DNA of 53,553 nucleotides from Microcystis aeruginosa W13-11. Lineage in GTDB: Bacteria > Cyanobacteriota > Cyanobacteriia > Cyanobacteriales > Microcystaceae. Positions within the stretch are counted from its first letter, which is position 1, and every line of letters starts with the position of its first letter. This document shows positions 41,105-51,520 of the stretch, piece after piece. The notes below the pieces were generated by a model that saw only the letters and a program-made list of their open reading frames with translations, was not told the origin of the DNA and searched no databases. The position numbers and the translations under genes were made by a program. Location of the stretch: assembly GCA_009995705.1 (NCBI GenBank), contig JAADBR010000006.1, positions 1 through 53,553 of the forward strand, written 5' to 3'.

Positions 41105-42898
41105 ATGTCTCTGCCTATCCGTAACGTTGCTATCATTGCTCACGTTGACCATGGGAAAACCACCCTCGTCGATGCACTGCTCAAACAGTCGGGGATCTTT
41201 CGAGAAGGGGAAGATGTACCCACCTGCGTCATGGATTCCAATGACCTCGAAAGAGAACGCGGTATCACCATTCTGTCCAAAAACACCGCCGTTCGTTACC
41301 AAGACACCCTAATTAACATCGTCGATACTCCTGGTCACGCCGACTTTGGTGGCGAAGTGGAAAGGGTTTTAGGAATGGTAGATGGTTGTATCCTGATTGT
41401 CGATGCTAACGAGGGGCCGATGCCCCAAACCCGTTTTGTGCTGAAAAAAGCCCTAGAAAAGGGATTAAGACCGATTGTCGTGGTTAATAAAATTGATCGC
41501 CCTAACGTGGATCCTAACCTAGCCGTGGACAAAGTTTTCGATCTGTTTGTGGAACTGGGTGCCGATGACGATCAATGTGATTTTACTACTCTGTTCGCTT
41601 CCGGGATGCAAGGATTCGCCAAAGAAAGCCTAGAAGACGAAGACAAAGATATGCAGCCCCTGTTTGAGGCGATTTTACACCACGTTCCACCACCGGCCGG
41701 GGACGTTAACAAACCCCTACAGTTGCAAGTAACCACCCTCGATTACTCGGAATACTTAGGACGCATCGTTATCGGCCGCATCCATAACGGCGTAATTAAA
41801 GCCGGTCAACAGGCCGCTTTAGTAAAGGATACGGGCGCAATTGTCAAGGGTAAAATAACAAAACTTCTTGGTTTTGAAGGCCTCAAACGGGTGGAACTAA
41901 ACGAGTCCAGCGCCGGTAATATCGTTGCTGTGGCTGGTTTTGCCGACGCTAACATCGGGGAAACGGTAACTTTAGCCGATGACCCGCAAGCTTTACCCCT
42001 AATTAAAGTCGATGAACCGACCCTACAAATGACCTTCTCGGTTAACGATTCTCCCTTTGCCGGTCAGGAAGGCACTTTTGTCACCTCGCGGCAAATTCGC
42101 GATCGTCTCATGCGAGAATTAGAAACTAACGTCGCTCTGCGGGTGGAAGAAAGTGATTCTGCCGAGAAATTTCTGGTTTCGGGACGGGGAGAACTGCATT
42201 TAGGCATTCTCATCGAAACCATGCGTCGGGAAGGCTACGAATTCCAAGTATCCCAGCCGCAGGTTATCTATCGGGAAATTAACGGTCAACCCTGCGAACC
42301 CTACGAATACCTCGTTTTAGATGTACCCGAAGAGGCGGTGGGTTCCAGTATCGAACGTCTCGGCCAACGGAAAGGGGAAATGCAGGATATGCAGACGGGC
42401 AGCAATGGCCGTACTCAATTGGAATTCGTGATTCCGGCCCGGGGTTTAATCGGTTTCCGGGGCGAATTTATCCGTCTGAGTCGCGGTGAGGGGATTATGA
42501 ACCATAGTTTTCTCGAATATCGTCCTTTCTCCGGGGAATTGGCCACCCGTTACAATGGCGTGATTACTGCCTTTGAGGAAGGAGTCGCCACTTTCTACTC
42601 CCTCAAAAACGCCGAGGACCGGGGGGTATTCTTTATTACTCCGGGGACAAAAGTGTACAAAAACATGATTATCGGCGAAAGTAACCGGCCCCAAGACGTG
42701 GAGATCAATATCTGTAAAACTAAACAGTTAACTAACCATCGTTCTGCCACCGGGGATGAATTGGTTCAGTTACAATCCCCCGTGGATATGAGTCTCGAAC
42801 GCGCCCTCGAATACATCGGACCAGATGAGTTGGTAGAAATTACCCCGAAATCGATCCGTCTGCGTAAATTACCGGTGAAAAAGTTAGCCAAACGTTAA
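41105..42898 (+). CDS. typA: TypA/BipA translational GTPase
   Basis: 597 residues, ribosome-associated GTPase of the EF-G family linked to stress and 50S maturation. G1 [11 protein letters not shown]2 region [11 protein letters not shown]3 [13 protein letters not shown]4 NKIDRP, then domain II ([16 protein letters not shown]), domains III and V and the TypA-specific C-terminal domain ([18 protein letters not shown] region; [13 protein letters not shown]). Full length. Confidence 0.97.
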   Translation: MSLPIRNVAIIAHVDHGKTTLVDALLKQSGIFREGEDVPTCVMDSNDLERERGITILSKNTAVRYQDTLINIVDTPGHADFGGEVERVLGMVDGCILIVDANEGPMPQTRFVLKKALEKGLRPIVVVNKIDRPNVDPNLAVDKVFDLFVELGADDDQCDFTTLFASGMQGFAKESLEDEDKDMQPLFEAILHHVPPPAGDVNKPLQLQVTTLDYSEYLGRIVIGRIHNGVIKAGQQAALVKDTGAIVKGKITKLLGFEGLKRVELNESSAGNIVAVAGFADANIGETVTLADDPQALPLIKVDEPTLQMTFSVNDSPFAGQEGTFVTSRQIRDRLMRELETNVALRVEESDSAEKFLVSGRGELHLGILIETMRREGYEFQVSQPQVIYREINGQPCEPYEYLVLDVPEEAVGSSIERLGQRKGEMQDMQTGSNGRTQLEFVIPARGLIGFRGEFIRLSRGEGIMNHSFLEYRPFSGELATRYNGVITAFEEGVATFYSLKNAEDRGVFFITPGTKVYKNMIIGESNRPQDVEINICKTKQLTNHRSATGDELVQLQSPVDMSLERALEYIGPDELVEITPKSIRLRKLPVKKLAKR

Positions 42899-43081
42899 TC
42901 GGTTTTGACAAAATCCGGCGGCAATTGCCATGGCAAAATTGCCGCTAAAAGGGGCAGCAACGGCTCGAAAATGATCTGTAATTGGTTATGATTGAGATCT
43001 AACAAAGAAATCCACTCAGATTTTCAACAAAACTGAGATGATAGAAAAAAGTGCCTTGAGTTTGAGGGTAAAGAATCTGCT

Positions 43082-44074
43082 GTGAGCTATTCTGCTACTT
43101 TGATGCGACATCCGATGTTTCCCGCCGCGTCGGACAGCAATCGTCTGCGTCTCTTTTCGGGATCTGCTAATGTATCTCTTGCCCAAGAGGTGGCCCGTTA
43201 TCTGGGTATGGATGTGGGGCCGATGATTCGTAAACGTTTCGCCGATGGTGAATTGTACATCCAGATTCAGGAATCGATCCGTGGCTGTGATGTCTATTTA
43301 ATTCAACCCTGTTGCAATCCCGTCAACGATCATTTGATGGAATTGTTGATCATGATTGATGCCTGTCGTCGTGCTTCTGCCCGACAAATTACCGCCGTAA
43401 TTCCCTATTATGGTTATGCTCGCGCCGATCGCAAAACCGCCGGACGGGAATCGATCGCTGCTAAACTGGTGGCTAATCTGATCACGGAAGCGGGGGCAAG
43501 TCGCGTGTTGGCCATGGATTTGCATTCAGCCCAAATTCAAGGTTATTTCGATATTCCCTGCGATCACGTCTATGGTTCCCCAGTGGTGGTGGACTATCTT
43601 CTCAGTAAACAATTACCCGATATCGTTGTGGTTTCTCCCGATGTGGGTGGGGTGGCTAGGGCGCGGGCCTTTGCCAAAAAACTCGATGATGCGCCCCTAG
43701 CAATTATTGATAAACGCCGGCAAACCCATAATGTGGCGGAAGTGATGAACTTGATCGGCGATGTTAAGGATAAAACGGCGGTTTTAGTCGATGATATGAT
43801 CGATACGGCCGGTACGATCGCTGAGGGGGCGCGGTTACTGAAAGCCAAGGGGGCGCGACAGGTTTATGCTTGTGCCACCCATCCGGTTTTTTCTGGTCCT
43901 GCGATCGAGCGTTTATCCAGTGGCATAGTCGAGGAGGTGATCGTCACTAACACGATTCCCGTCCCGCAAGAACATTTTTTCCCGCAACTGAAAGTCTTGC
44001 CGGTTGCCCCGATTCTAGGTGAGGCAATATGGCGCATCCATGAGGACAATTCCGTGAGTAATATGTTCAAATAG
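43082..44074 (+). CDS. prs: Ribose-phosphate pyrophosphokinase
   Basis: 330 residues; makes PRPP from ribose-5-phosphate and ATP. Key segments: RKRFADGELYIQIQESIRGCDV, DLHSAQIQGYFDIPCDH, VVVSPDVGGVARARAFAK and the PRPP-binding loop AVLVDDMIDTAGTI. I keep the GTG at 43082; an ATG at 43103 would shorten the variable N-terminus by seven residues. A strong terminator follows. Confidence 0.96.
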   Translation: MSYSATLMRHPMFPAASDSNRLRLFSGSANVSLAQEVARYLGMDVGPMIRKRFADGELYIQIQESIRGCDVYLIQPCCNPVNDHLMELLIMIDACRRASARQITAVIPYYGYARADRKTAGRESIAAKLVANLITEAGASRVLAMDLHSAQIQGYFDIPCDHVYGSPVVVDYLLSKQLPDIVVVSPDVGGVARARAFAKKLDDAPLAIIDKRRQTHNVAEVMNLIGDVKDKTAVLVDDMIDTAGTIAEGARLLKAKGARQVYACATHPVFSGPAIERLSSGIVEEVIVTNTIPVPQEHFFPQLKVLPVAPILGEAIWRIHEDNSVSNMFK

Positions 44075-44081
44075 ATGCTGG

Positions 44082-44112
44082 AATCCCCCTAGTTTTAGGG
44101 GGGATTTTTATA
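44082..44112 (+). terminator. Rho-independent terminator of prs
   Basis: AATCCCCCT and AGGGGGGATT make a GC-rich stem, followed by TTTTTA, starting 8 bp after the prs stop codon. Confidence 0.85.
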
Positions 44113-44197
44113 TTTAGCCCTTTTCTGTGGAAATGGGGTGGGTTAGTGGTAGTATCAACCACTCCATCTCGCTGAGAGAGGGGGAAGGTGTAGAGAG

Positions 44198-44318
44198 AGC
44201 AATTCTCATTTTAAGGTTTCATGACATTAAAACCCTTGCACCCAGAGGGGTTAATAATTTTTAACGAATCTCTAGATCGCTGAAACAACGCAAAATCGTT
44301 TCAAAATGAGAATTGCTG
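44198..44318. repeat. MITE copy upstream of lepB (inverted pair)
   Basis: 121 bp with terminal inverted repeats AGCAATTCTCATTTT / AAAATGAGAATTGCT. Nearly the same sequence, reversed, lies at 45117-45238 on the other side of lepB. Interior blocks include GGTTTCATGACATTAAAACC and AACGAATCTCTAGATCGCTG. Confidence 0.9.
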
Positions 44319-44442
44319 CAAATTAACAGTGATCCGGTATGTGTGGGAAAATTGTCTTAAAATATTATCTACGCTGCTACTATCACTAAGCTAGAAAATT
44401 AAAGAGCGCATTAGCTTAATCCTTCTCAAAAGTTAAAATTCT

Positions 44443-45045
44443 ATGGCTGAAAGCTTGAACCATAAATCCGAAAAACCTTCTCCCCCTCCCGTACCCCAAG
44501 AAAATCCTTGGCTAGAAGCAGTTAAAACCATTGTCACGGCTGGAATTTTGGCTTTTGGCATCCGCACTTTTGTGGCCGAGGCCCGTTATATTCCCTCTTC
44601 TTCCATGGAACCCACTCTCCAGATTAACGATCGCCTAATTATCGAGAAAGTTAGCTATCATTTTCATAAGCCAGAACGGGGTGATATAGTGGTTTTTAGT
44701 CCGACAGCCGCTCTGAAAGCCCAAAATTTTCACGATGCTTTTATTAAACGGGTGATTGGACTGCCGGAGGATAAGGTGGAAGTCAAAAACGGTCTAGTTT
44801 ACGTCAACGGTAAAGTTTTAGCGGAAAACTATATTGCTGAACAACCTAATTATGCTTTCGGACCGGTGACAGTCCCCCCCGATCAATATCTGGTTTTGGG
44901 CGATAATCGCAATAATAGTTATGATTCCCACGCTTGGGGCTTCGTTCCTCGGGAAAACTTAATCGGTCGCGCCGTGGTGCGTTTTTGGCCTTTCAATCGT
45001 CTGGGAGGATTTGATAACCCCGACGCTGCCACAAGTCAGAATTAA
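44443..45045 (+). CDS. lepB: Signal peptidase I
   Basis: 200 residues; membrane-anchored serine protease that removes signal peptides from exported and lumenal proteins. One N-terminal membrane helix (~residues 25-43), catalytic Ser54 in [10 protein letters not shown], general-base Lys102 in [11 protein letters not shown], and boxes [16 protein letters not shown] and [15 protein letters not shown]. It is enclosed by two oppositely oriented MITE copies. Confidence 0.96.
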   Translation: MAESLNHKSEKPSPPPVPQENPWLEAVKTIVTAGILAFGIRTFVAEARYIPSSSMEPTLQINDRLIIEKVSYHFHKPERGDIVVFSPTAALKAQNFHDAFIKRVIGLPEDKVEVKNGLVYVNGKVLAENYIAEQPNYAFGPVTVPPDQYLVLGDNRNNSYDSHAWGFVPRENLIGRAVVRFWPFNRLGGFDNPDAATSQN

Positions 45046-45116
45046 TGTCAAGAAAATTTAGTCATGCTCAATAAATTCTAGACATTCTCGACCTGTGAAA
45101 GCCTCCACTAGTCTAA

Positions 45117-45238
45117 CAGCAATTCTCATTTTGAAACGATTTTGCGTTGTTTCAGCGATCTAGAGATTCGTTAAAGAATTTTAACCCCTCTAGGTGCAGG
45201 GGTTTTAATGTCATGAAACCTTAAAATGAGAATTGCTG
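45117..45238. repeat. MITE copy downstream of lepB (inverted pair)
   Basis: Mate of 44198-44318 in reverse orientation with the same CAGCAATTCTCATTTT ends. The two copies differ by a few bases and a small indel. Confidence 0.9.
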
Positions 45239-45343
45239 GTTAAACAGGCTACAGACTCTCTTCCCTGCAACCTAATAATGGACAAGGTTTTCGCTTCACC
45301 TTTTCAGCCTATTATCTACATTATAAAAGATACCAAATCGGTT

Positions 45344-46210
45344 CTATAAGCTTTTCACCCAATCACTAATCAACTGGTTAACCTCTGTGGGAATTTCATC
45401 GTGGGGACAATGACCGGCAGTTAGATAATATTCTGTGAGAGAAGGATAGTATTGACGGAATTTAGACCCGCGTTCCCTAGTATTCATCCAAGGATCCCCC
45501 TCACCCCATAACATCAACAGGGGACAACTTAACTTTTGCAGGAGAATATCCACATTTTCCCCCCGGGGAGATTTAAACACAGAAGCAAAAACTTTGGCTG
45601 CTCCCGCATCCAGGGAAGGACGACGGATATCTTCTATTAACTGCTCGGTAATGGCACTGCGATCGAGATATACTTTCTCTAGGGTTTTGCGGATAGTTTT
45701 GGGTTGACGGGTATAGAGAAATAAGAGATAACTAGCCCAAGGTTGCAGCAAGATCGATCGCAGTAATTTTTGTGCTAAATTAGGCTGACGATTGCTTTCT
45801 GTATCGCTAAAGGGACCGGCACTATTGAGGAGAATTAATCCCCGAACATTCTCAGAGTGATTAGCAGCCACACAGAGGGAAGCGTAACCCCCCAGAGAAT
45901 TACCCGCTAAAACCGTCGGTTGGCCCACAACTTCCTTGATAAAATCATTTAATTGTTGCTGCCAAAGACTGCCACTATAGACAAGATCCGGTTTAGCTGA
46001 CCTACCAAATCCTAACAGATCGATCGCCCATACTTCCCATTCTGAGGCCAAACCTTGCACATTTTTTCGCCAATGGTCGGTAGAAGCGCCAAAACCGTGG
46101 ACTAATAATAATGGGGGTTTTCCCGCGACTCTAGTACCCGCTTGCACATAGTGCATCGAATGTCCTTGCCATTGCCAATTTTGCTTTATCGTCAGAGCAG
46201 CTGTATTCAT
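45344..46210 (-). CDS. Alpha/beta-fold hydrolase
   Basis: 288 residues. Oxyanion-hole HGFGAS (about 37-42), nucleophile elbow GNSLGGY (about 106-112), acid in MLWGEGDPWM and catalytic His in TAGHCPHDEIP. It resembles the haloalkane-dehalogenase/epoxide-hydrolase-like group common in cyanobacteria; the substrate is not inferable. Monocistronic. Confidence 0.88.
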   Translation of the reverse strand: MNTAALTIKQNWQWQGHSMHYVQAGTRVAGKPPLLLVHGFGASTDHWRKNVQGLASEWEVWAIDLLGFGRSAKPDLVYSGSLWQQQLNDFIKEVVGQPTVLAGNSLGGYASLCVAANHSENVRGLILLNSAGPFSDTESNRQPNLAQKLLRSILLQPWASYLLFLYTRQPKTIRKTLEKVYLDRSAITEQLIEDIRRPSLDAGAAKVFASVFKSPRGENVDILLQKLSCPLLMLWGEGDPWMNTRERGSKFRQYYPSLTEYYLTAGHCPHDEIPTEVNQLISDWVKSL

Positions 46211-46473
46211 CTGGTGTTTTGTTAAGTAATCTTAATAATGCTTAGTCTAACCGATTGAGAAACTGGAGACAAAGCTAGAGATTTTTGACCAAACCCCTTG
46301 ACCAAAAACGAAACTTGACATATACTTATATGTACAATGGGAATCCGTGTCTGCCTGCAAACCCTTCATTTTTGGGCAAATAACCCTAAAAAACACTCTC
46401 AAAAAAATTTTGAGCAGGATTAATATCCTAGTATGGGTGGCTAACCCTAGATAATTACTCCTGAATAACAGCT

Positions 46474-47454
46474 ATGAAGATTTCGACGATTTTACAGGGA
46501 TTAATCGACAAAAATCCCTTAACTGAGGCGGATATAGAAGAACTACTAGCGATCGAATCCTTAAATTTTCACCAGACTAACCCTCTCATCCTACAGGAAA
46601 GGGCGGAACTATTGACGATTCTCTGGCCGCGAGTCTGGCAGAAATGTCAGAAGTTAGGGATAAATCAGCCAAATCAGATTTTGATCAGCTGTTGGCGCTT
46701 CTGGATTCCTTGGGCGCTAGAGCTACGCAGCCACGCAAAACCGTTGATTCAAGGCATTTTGGCTCCCCAAGGCACGGGAAAGACCACCTTAACATCCATA
46801 ATGTCGATTATTTTAGCCTATTTTGATTTAAAAGTAAATAATCTCTCTTTAGATGATATTTATAAGAACTATAATGAGCGAATAAAATTGCGTCAAAAGG
46901 ATGAAAGATTGCGCTGGCGTGGTCCACCGGGTACTCATGATATAGCATTAGGAATTAAAGTTTTAGAACAGGTTTGTCAGCAAGAAAGTCCGATTTTAAT
47001 CCCGCGGTTTGACAAGTCACTGCATCAAGGACAAGGAGATAGAATTGCACCGGAACAAGTGGAACGAGTTGATATTCTTTTTTTCGAGGGTTGGTTTGTG
47101 GGCATGAATCCAATAGAAGAAACAGTCTTTGATCATGCCCCCGATCCGATTAATAGCGAAGAAGACCGACAATTCGCTAGGGATAATAATCAAAGATTGC
47201 GAGAATATCTACCCCTCTGGTCAAAAATCGATCGTTTACTGATTCTTTATCCCCTTGACTACCGTTACAGTTTACAATGGCGACAGGCGGCCGAAGCAAA
47301 AGGAGGTATGACCCCATCAGAAATTGAGGAATTTGTCAAGTATTTTTGGAAAAGTTTACATCCGCAATTATTTCTCCCACCCCTGCTCAAACAAGCAGAG
47401 CTAGTGGTAGAAATTAATCGGGATCATAGTCTGGGAAAAATCAGTTATCAGTGA
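46474..47454 (+). CDS. glyK: D-glycerate 3-kinase (GLYK type)
   Basis: 326 residues. A P-loop kinase with Walker A in APQGTGKTTLTSIM (near residue 100), LSLDDIYKNYNERIKL, the RGPPGTHDIALG loop and IPRFDKSLHQGQGDR, ending with DILFFEGWFVGM. This is the plant/cyanobacterial glycerate kinase that closes photorespiration by phosphorylating glycerate to 3-phosphoglycerate. The motifs are clear; the N-terminal ~90 residues are more variable. Confidence 0.9.
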   Translation: MKISTILQGLIDKNPLTEADIEELLAIESLNFHQTNPLILQERAELLTILWPRVWQKCQKLGINQPNQILISCWRFWIPWALELRSHAKPLIQGILAPQGTGKTTLTSIMSIILAYFDLKVNNLSLDDIYKNYNERIKLRQKDERLRWRGPPGTHDIALGIKVLEQVCQQESPILIPRFDKSLHQGQGDRIAPEQVERVDILFFEGWFVGMNPIEETVFDHAPDPINSEEDRQFARDNNQRLREYLPLWSKIDRLLILYPLDYRYSLQWRQAAEAKGGMTPSEIEEFVKYFWKSLHPQLFLPPLLKQAELVVEINRDHSLGKISYQ

Positions 47455-47556
47455 GTAGTAATCAGTAATCAGTGAAAAGAAAGCCCCAAACTGGTCACTT
47501 AACAGACTGAAAACTCCTATCTGGTAACTGATAACTGATAACTGATAACTGATAAA
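47446..47556. repeat. Heptad tandem repeats (TGATAAC family), two clusters
   Basis: First a cluster of CAGTTATCAGTGAGTAG-like units at the end of the glycerate kinase gene, then five units of TGATAAC at 47525-47556, ending 5 bp before the ABC operon's first ATG. Confidence 0.7.
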
Positions 47557-47560
47557 GCTT

Positions 47561-48502
47561 ATGATTGAAGTGGAACATCTGAGTAAAATTTATGGTTCGA
47601 CCACGGCAATTAGTGACGTGGATTTTACCGTAGAAAAAGGAGAAATACTCGGTTTCTTAGGACCCAATGGAGCCGGAAAAACCACGACTATGAGGATTTT
47701 ATCTGGGTATATTCCTGCCACGACAGGAACAGCAAGGATAGCAGGATACGACGTACATCAACAATCCTTAGAAGTGCGTCGTCGCATTGGTTATCTTCCT
47801 GAAAATCCCCCCTTGTATCCAGAGATGACCGTGGAAAGTTTTCTTGATTTTGTGGCACGGATTAAAGGCATCTCATCGGGGGATAGAAAAGCGCGGGTAG
47901 ATTTAGTTTTAGGTAAATGTCAGTTACTAGAAAAAAGAAAAGTTATTATCCGCAAGTTGTCCAAAGGTTATAAGCAGCGTGTGGGAATTGCCCAAGCGAT
48001 TATACACGAGCCACCGGTAATTATTTTAGATGAACCGACAGTAGGATTGGATCCGAAACAGATTATCGAGGTGAGAAATCTGATTAAAAGTTTAGCGGGA
48101 GAACATACAATTATTCTCTCCACTCATATTTTACCAGAAGTGAGTATTACCTGCGATCGAGCGACAATTATTAATCGGGGGCGCATCGTAGCCAATAATA
48201 TTACTACCGCTATCCCTGCTGGTTCAAGTTATGAAATTGAGATCGAAGGTGATAGGGATTCCCTGCTAGAAATCCTTCAACAATTGCCCCAAGTCGAGCA
48301 GGCTGCAAAAGTCGGCGATAACCTGCTCAAAATTGTTGGTCAAGCGGGAACAAACCTAGGGGCAGAACTTGCTAGAATAGTCGTCAACAATGGTTATAAC
48401 TTATTAGAAATGCGTCGCACCCGTAAAACCCTAGAAGATATCTTTCTGGAAGTAATCGGCAGCGGGGAAAGTAACCAGCAAGAGGAGAGACATGATCAAT
48501 AA
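47561..48502 (+). CDS. ABC transporter ATPase (GldA/ABC-2 type)
   Basis: 313 residues. Walker A GPNGAGKTTTMRIL, Q-loop IGYLPENPPLYPEM, signature RKLSKGYKQRVGIAQ, Walker B VIILDEPTVGLDP and H-loop STHIL. The C-terminal ~80 residues are the extra domain of this class (GSSYEIEIEGDRDSL). First of three coupled genes; it overlaps the permease ORF by 11 bp. The three-gene pattern matches GldA-GldF-GldG-like exporters of gliding bacteria and uncharacterised cyanobacterial relatives. Confidence 0.93.
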   Translation: MIEVEHLSKIYGSTTAISDVDFTVEKGEILGFLGPNGAGKTTTMRILSGYIPATTGTARIAGYDVHQQSLEVRRRIGYLPENPPLYPEMTVESFLDFVARIKGISSGDRKARVDLVLGKCQLLEKRKVIIRKLSKGYKQRVGIAQAIIHEPPVIILDEPTVGLDPKQIIEVRNLIKSLAGEHTIILSTHILPEVSITCDRATIINRGRIVANNITTAIPAGSSYEIEIEGDRDSLLEILQQLPQVEQAAKVGDNLLKIVGQAGTNLGAELARIVVNNGYNLLEMRRTRKTLEDIFLEVIGSGESNQQEERHDQ

Positions 48503-49322
48503 TATCTGGGCGATTTTTCGCAAGGAATTTCAAAGCTATTTTACCGCCGCCAATGCCTATATCATTATGGGGATATTTTGGTTAGTAGCGGGATTTTTCT
48601 TTAACTCCCTTCTCTACGGCATTATTCTCGATATTGGTATCCAAGAACAATCGGGATTTCTGGTAGCCAGAGATACGGTATCTGAATTTATGACCACTTT
48701 CATCGGAATTATTTTATCCTCCTTATTGTTGGTAATTTTGCCAGCCCTGTCTATGGGATTATACGCAGAGGAAAAAAAACAGGGAACCCTAGAACTTTTA
48801 GCCACTTCCCCCCTGACTAATTGGAGTATAGCCATCGGTAAATTATTGGGAGTGCTGGCCTTTTTTACCGTGATGATTACCCCCTTTTGGATTTATGAAA
48901 TAGTGGTTTTTAGTACCGCAGTTCCCCCGGTGAATATAGCCAGTATTTTAATGGCTCATCTAGGATTAATTTTACTGGCAGCGGCCATCCTAGCCATCGG
49001 GATGTTTATATCTTCCCTCACCAATAGTTCTATCCTTGCTTACATCATCACCTTTATCACCATCTTATTTATCTGGATACTGGATGTCATTGCTAACAAT
49101 GCCGAAACCTTCTTTCGAGATCGCATTGGGGGAGAAGTGGGAGAACAGATCGGATTTTTCCTGAAAGAATTGCTCTCCCATCTATCTTGGTATCAACCCT
49201 TTAACAATTTCGTGCGGGGAATTTTTGACAGTAGTAGTTTAGTCATCTTCCTCAGTTATATTCTGCTGGCAATCTTCCTAACTACTCAAGCGATCGAAGC
49301 GGACCGTTATCAAAGAAACTAA
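48492..49322 (+). CDS. ABC-2 type permease (GldF-like)
   Basis: 276 residues, six predicted membrane helices (around 20-40, 60-90, 110-135, 140-165, 170-195, 245-270). Conserved segment LYAEEKKQGTLELLATSPLTNW between helices is typical of ABC-2 permeases. Starts inside the ATPase gene and ends 2 bp before the third gene. Confidence 0.92.
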   Translation: MINNIWAIFRKEFQSYFTAANAYIIMGIFWLVAGFFFNSLLYGIILDIGIQEQSGFLVARDTVSEFMTTFIGIILSSLLLVILPALSMGLYAEEKKQGTLELLATSPLTNWSIAIGKLLGVLAFFTVMITPFWIYEIVVFSTAVPPVNIASILMAHLGLILLAAAILAIGMFISSLTNSSILAYIITFITILFIWILDVIANNAETFFRDRIGGEVGEQIGFFLKELLSHLSWYQPFNNFVRGIFDSSSLVIFLSYILLAIFLTTQAIEADRYQRN

Positions 49323-49324
49323 CT

Positions 49325-50851
49325 ATGAGATCCTGGCAAAAATACAGTAAATTTTTCTATATACCCGCCCTCTTTCTGGGTAGTGCTGGCTTAACCGTGG
49401 GGTTAATCTCCGGTCAATGGTCATCCCTCTCTCTGGGGTTATTAATTGCCGGGGCTATTTTGTTTCTAGGGTGGCTGTTGTTATTAGTAATCACTTCCAA
49501 AGACTTTTGGCAAAAAAGAAGTACCCGCACCGGTACTCAAACCCTAATTACTACTATTATTGTCCTCAGCGTTATCGGTTTAATTAACTTTCTCGCTCTC
49601 CGTTATCCCTATCGAGTTGATTTAACCGAAAACCAAATCTTTAGTTTATCCCCCCAAACCGAAAGACTATTAATCAATCTGTCAAAACCCGTCAAAGTCT
49701 GGATTTTTTCAACCCGGGGAATCAGTGGCAACGAAGAGGAACTTTTAGCTAATTATCAACGCAAAAATCCCCAATTTCAGTACGCGATAGTTAACCCGGA
49801 GAAAAAACCCAATATTGTCCAAGAATTTAAAAAACTAGCTGATAATAATCTGTCTAGAGTCTATCTACAGTATGGTGACAAAAAACAACCCCTGAAAACT
49901 ATTAGTGAAGAGGAAAGTCTCACGGAAGCGAAACTGAGTAACGCCATCGAAACCGCTAAAACCAATCGCACTTTAACCGCTTATTTTCTGCAAGGTCATG
50001 GAGAAAATGCTATCAAAGAGCCTCAAGGTGGATTAGTGCAAGCAGTCAATAGTTTAGAAGCAAAAGGTTATCAAGTGGAACCACTTAATCTAGTGGAACG
50101 TTCCACCATTCCCAATAATGCCGATGTCATTATTATTGCCAGTCCCAAAAGAAAAATATTTCCCCAGGAAGTCACCGCGTTAAAAAACTATCTTGAGCAA
50201 GGGGGCAAAATTTTATTAATGATTGACCCCCAAACCGAAACTGGATTAGAACCCTTATTAACCCCTTGGGGTGTGAAACTAGATAATCGGATTATTATTG
50301 ATGCTTCTGGTGCTGGGGAAATCATCGGTTTAGGACCGGCTAGTCCCATTATTACCAATTACGGCAATCATCCCATTACTCGCGATTTTGCCAACGGTAT
50401 TTCTATCTTTCCCTTTGCTCGTCCCATCCCTACCGTTCCCATCGAAGGAATTGAAGCCGTATCTTTAATGATTACTAATGATAAAATGTGGGCCGAGAGT
50501 GATTTAAATGATCAGAATCTCCAGTTTAACCCTGAAAAAGATTTAGCTGGCCCCTTTGATTTAGGAGTTGCTCTAACGGGAAAAAAAGGTAAATTAATCG
50601 TGATTGGTAATGCCAGCTTTGCCAGCGATGGACTATTTGAACAACAGTTAAATGGAGATATATTTTTAAATTCTGTGCAGTGGTTAGCCAGTGGTGAAAC
50701 AGCCACCTTATCTATCCGGGCTAAGGAACCAGAAAATAGAAGAATTAATTTAAATCCCCTGCAAGCTAACGCTATTTTTTGGATAGCGATGGTAGTAATG
50801 CCTTTAGTAGGATTTACCCTAGCTGGATTGACTTGGTGGCAACGTCGTTAA
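49325..50851 (+). CDS. GldG-like membrane protein (ABC auxiliary)
   Basis: 508 residues. Two N-terminal membrane helices (~15-60) and another (~75-95), then a large extracytoplasmic domain with NQIFSLSPQTERLL and VWIFSTRGISGNEEELL (an ABC-transporter-associated DUF), PQEVTALKNYLEQGGKILLMIDP and a C-terminal helix (~480-500). This composition fits GldG/IFT52-like proteins that act with ABC-2 exporters. The transported substrate is unknown. Confidence 0.88.
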   Translation: MRSWQKYSKFFYIPALFLGSAGLTVGLISGQWSSLSLGLLIAGAILFLGWLLLLVITSKDFWQKRSTRTGTQTLITTIIVLSVIGLINFLALRYPYRVDLTENQIFSLSPQTERLLINLSKPVKVWIFSTRGISGNEEELLANYQRKNPQFQYAIVNPEKKPNIVQEFKKLADNNLSRVYLQYGDKKQPLKTISEEESLTEAKLSNAIETAKTNRTLTAYFLQGHGENAIKEPQGGLVQAVNSLEAKGYQVEPLNLVERSTIPNNADVIIIASPKRKIFPQEVTALKNYLEQGGKILLMIDPQTETGLEPLLTPWGVKLDNRIIIDASGAGEIIGLGPASPIITNYGNHPITRDFANGISIFPFARPIPTVPIEGIEAVSLMITNDKMWAESDLNDQNLQFNPEKDLAGPFDLGVALTGKKGKLIVIGNASFASDGLFEQQLNGDIFLNSVQWLASGETATLSIRAKEPENRRINLNPLQANAIFWIAMVVMPLVGFTLAGLTWWQRR

Positions 50852-50899
50852 TCGAGTTAGAATCTAGAACAATCATCTCTTTTATTCCCCCTAACTGCT

Positions 50900-51520
50900 A
50901 TGACCACAACCCAAACTATCCCCCAATTGTTGACTTTTGATGACTATATTAATCAATATCCTGATGATGGACAACAATACGAATTAATCGCAGGAAAATT
51001 ATCGGCCATGATGCGACCGATCGGAAAACATGAAGAAATTGGCGGATTTGTTTCTGGAACCCTATTCTTAGAGATAAATCGGCAGCAATTGCCCTATTTT
51101 ATCCCCAATACTGCGGCAGTAAAACTCCTTCGCCCCCATACGGGTTATCTACCCGATATTATTGTCTTAGACAGAGAAAATCTAGTTAATGATCCCTATT
51201 GGGAAACCGCTGCCTCAATTTCTTTGGCAACATCAGCTAAATTAATTATTGAAATTGTCAGTTCCAATTGGCGAGATGATTATCTGAAAAAATTCGACGA
51301 CTACGAACAATTAGGAATTGCCGAATATTGGATTATCGATTATTTAGCCAAAGGTTCGGCCCGATATATCGGCAGCCCCAAAGAACCCACCATTTCTATC
51401 TATCAATTAATCGATGGAGAATATCAAGGTAATTTATTTAAACAGGATCAACGTCTTATTTCAGGGGTTTTTCCAGAGTTAAACCTCACTGCTAATCAAA
51501 TTTTTCGTGCTAGAGTTTAA
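50900..51520 (+). CDS. Uma2-family PD-(D/E)xK nuclease-like protein
   Basis: 206 residues, family features YELIAGKLSAMMRPIGKHEEI, GYLPDIIVLDREN, LIIEIVSSNWRDDYLKKFDDYEQLG and EYWIIDYLAKGS. It belongs to a subgroup distinct from the 38684 and 51634 proteins. Follows the ABC operon after 48 bp. Confidence 0.87.
   Translation: MTTTQTIPQLLTFDDYINQYPDDGQQYELIAGKLSAMMRPIGKHEEIGGFVSGTLFLEINRQQLPYFIPNTAAVKLLRPHTGYLPDIIVLDRENLVNDPYWETAASISLATSAKLIIEIVSSNWRDDYLKKFDDYEQLGIAEYWIIDYLAKGSARYIGSPKEPTISIYQLIDGEYQGNLFKQDQRLISGVFPELNLTANQIFRARV

Noticed and set aside
46315..46340. TTGACA ... TACAAT promoter upstream of the glycerate kinase
   Set aside because: The spacing is about 12 bp, too short for a normal sigma-70 promoter.
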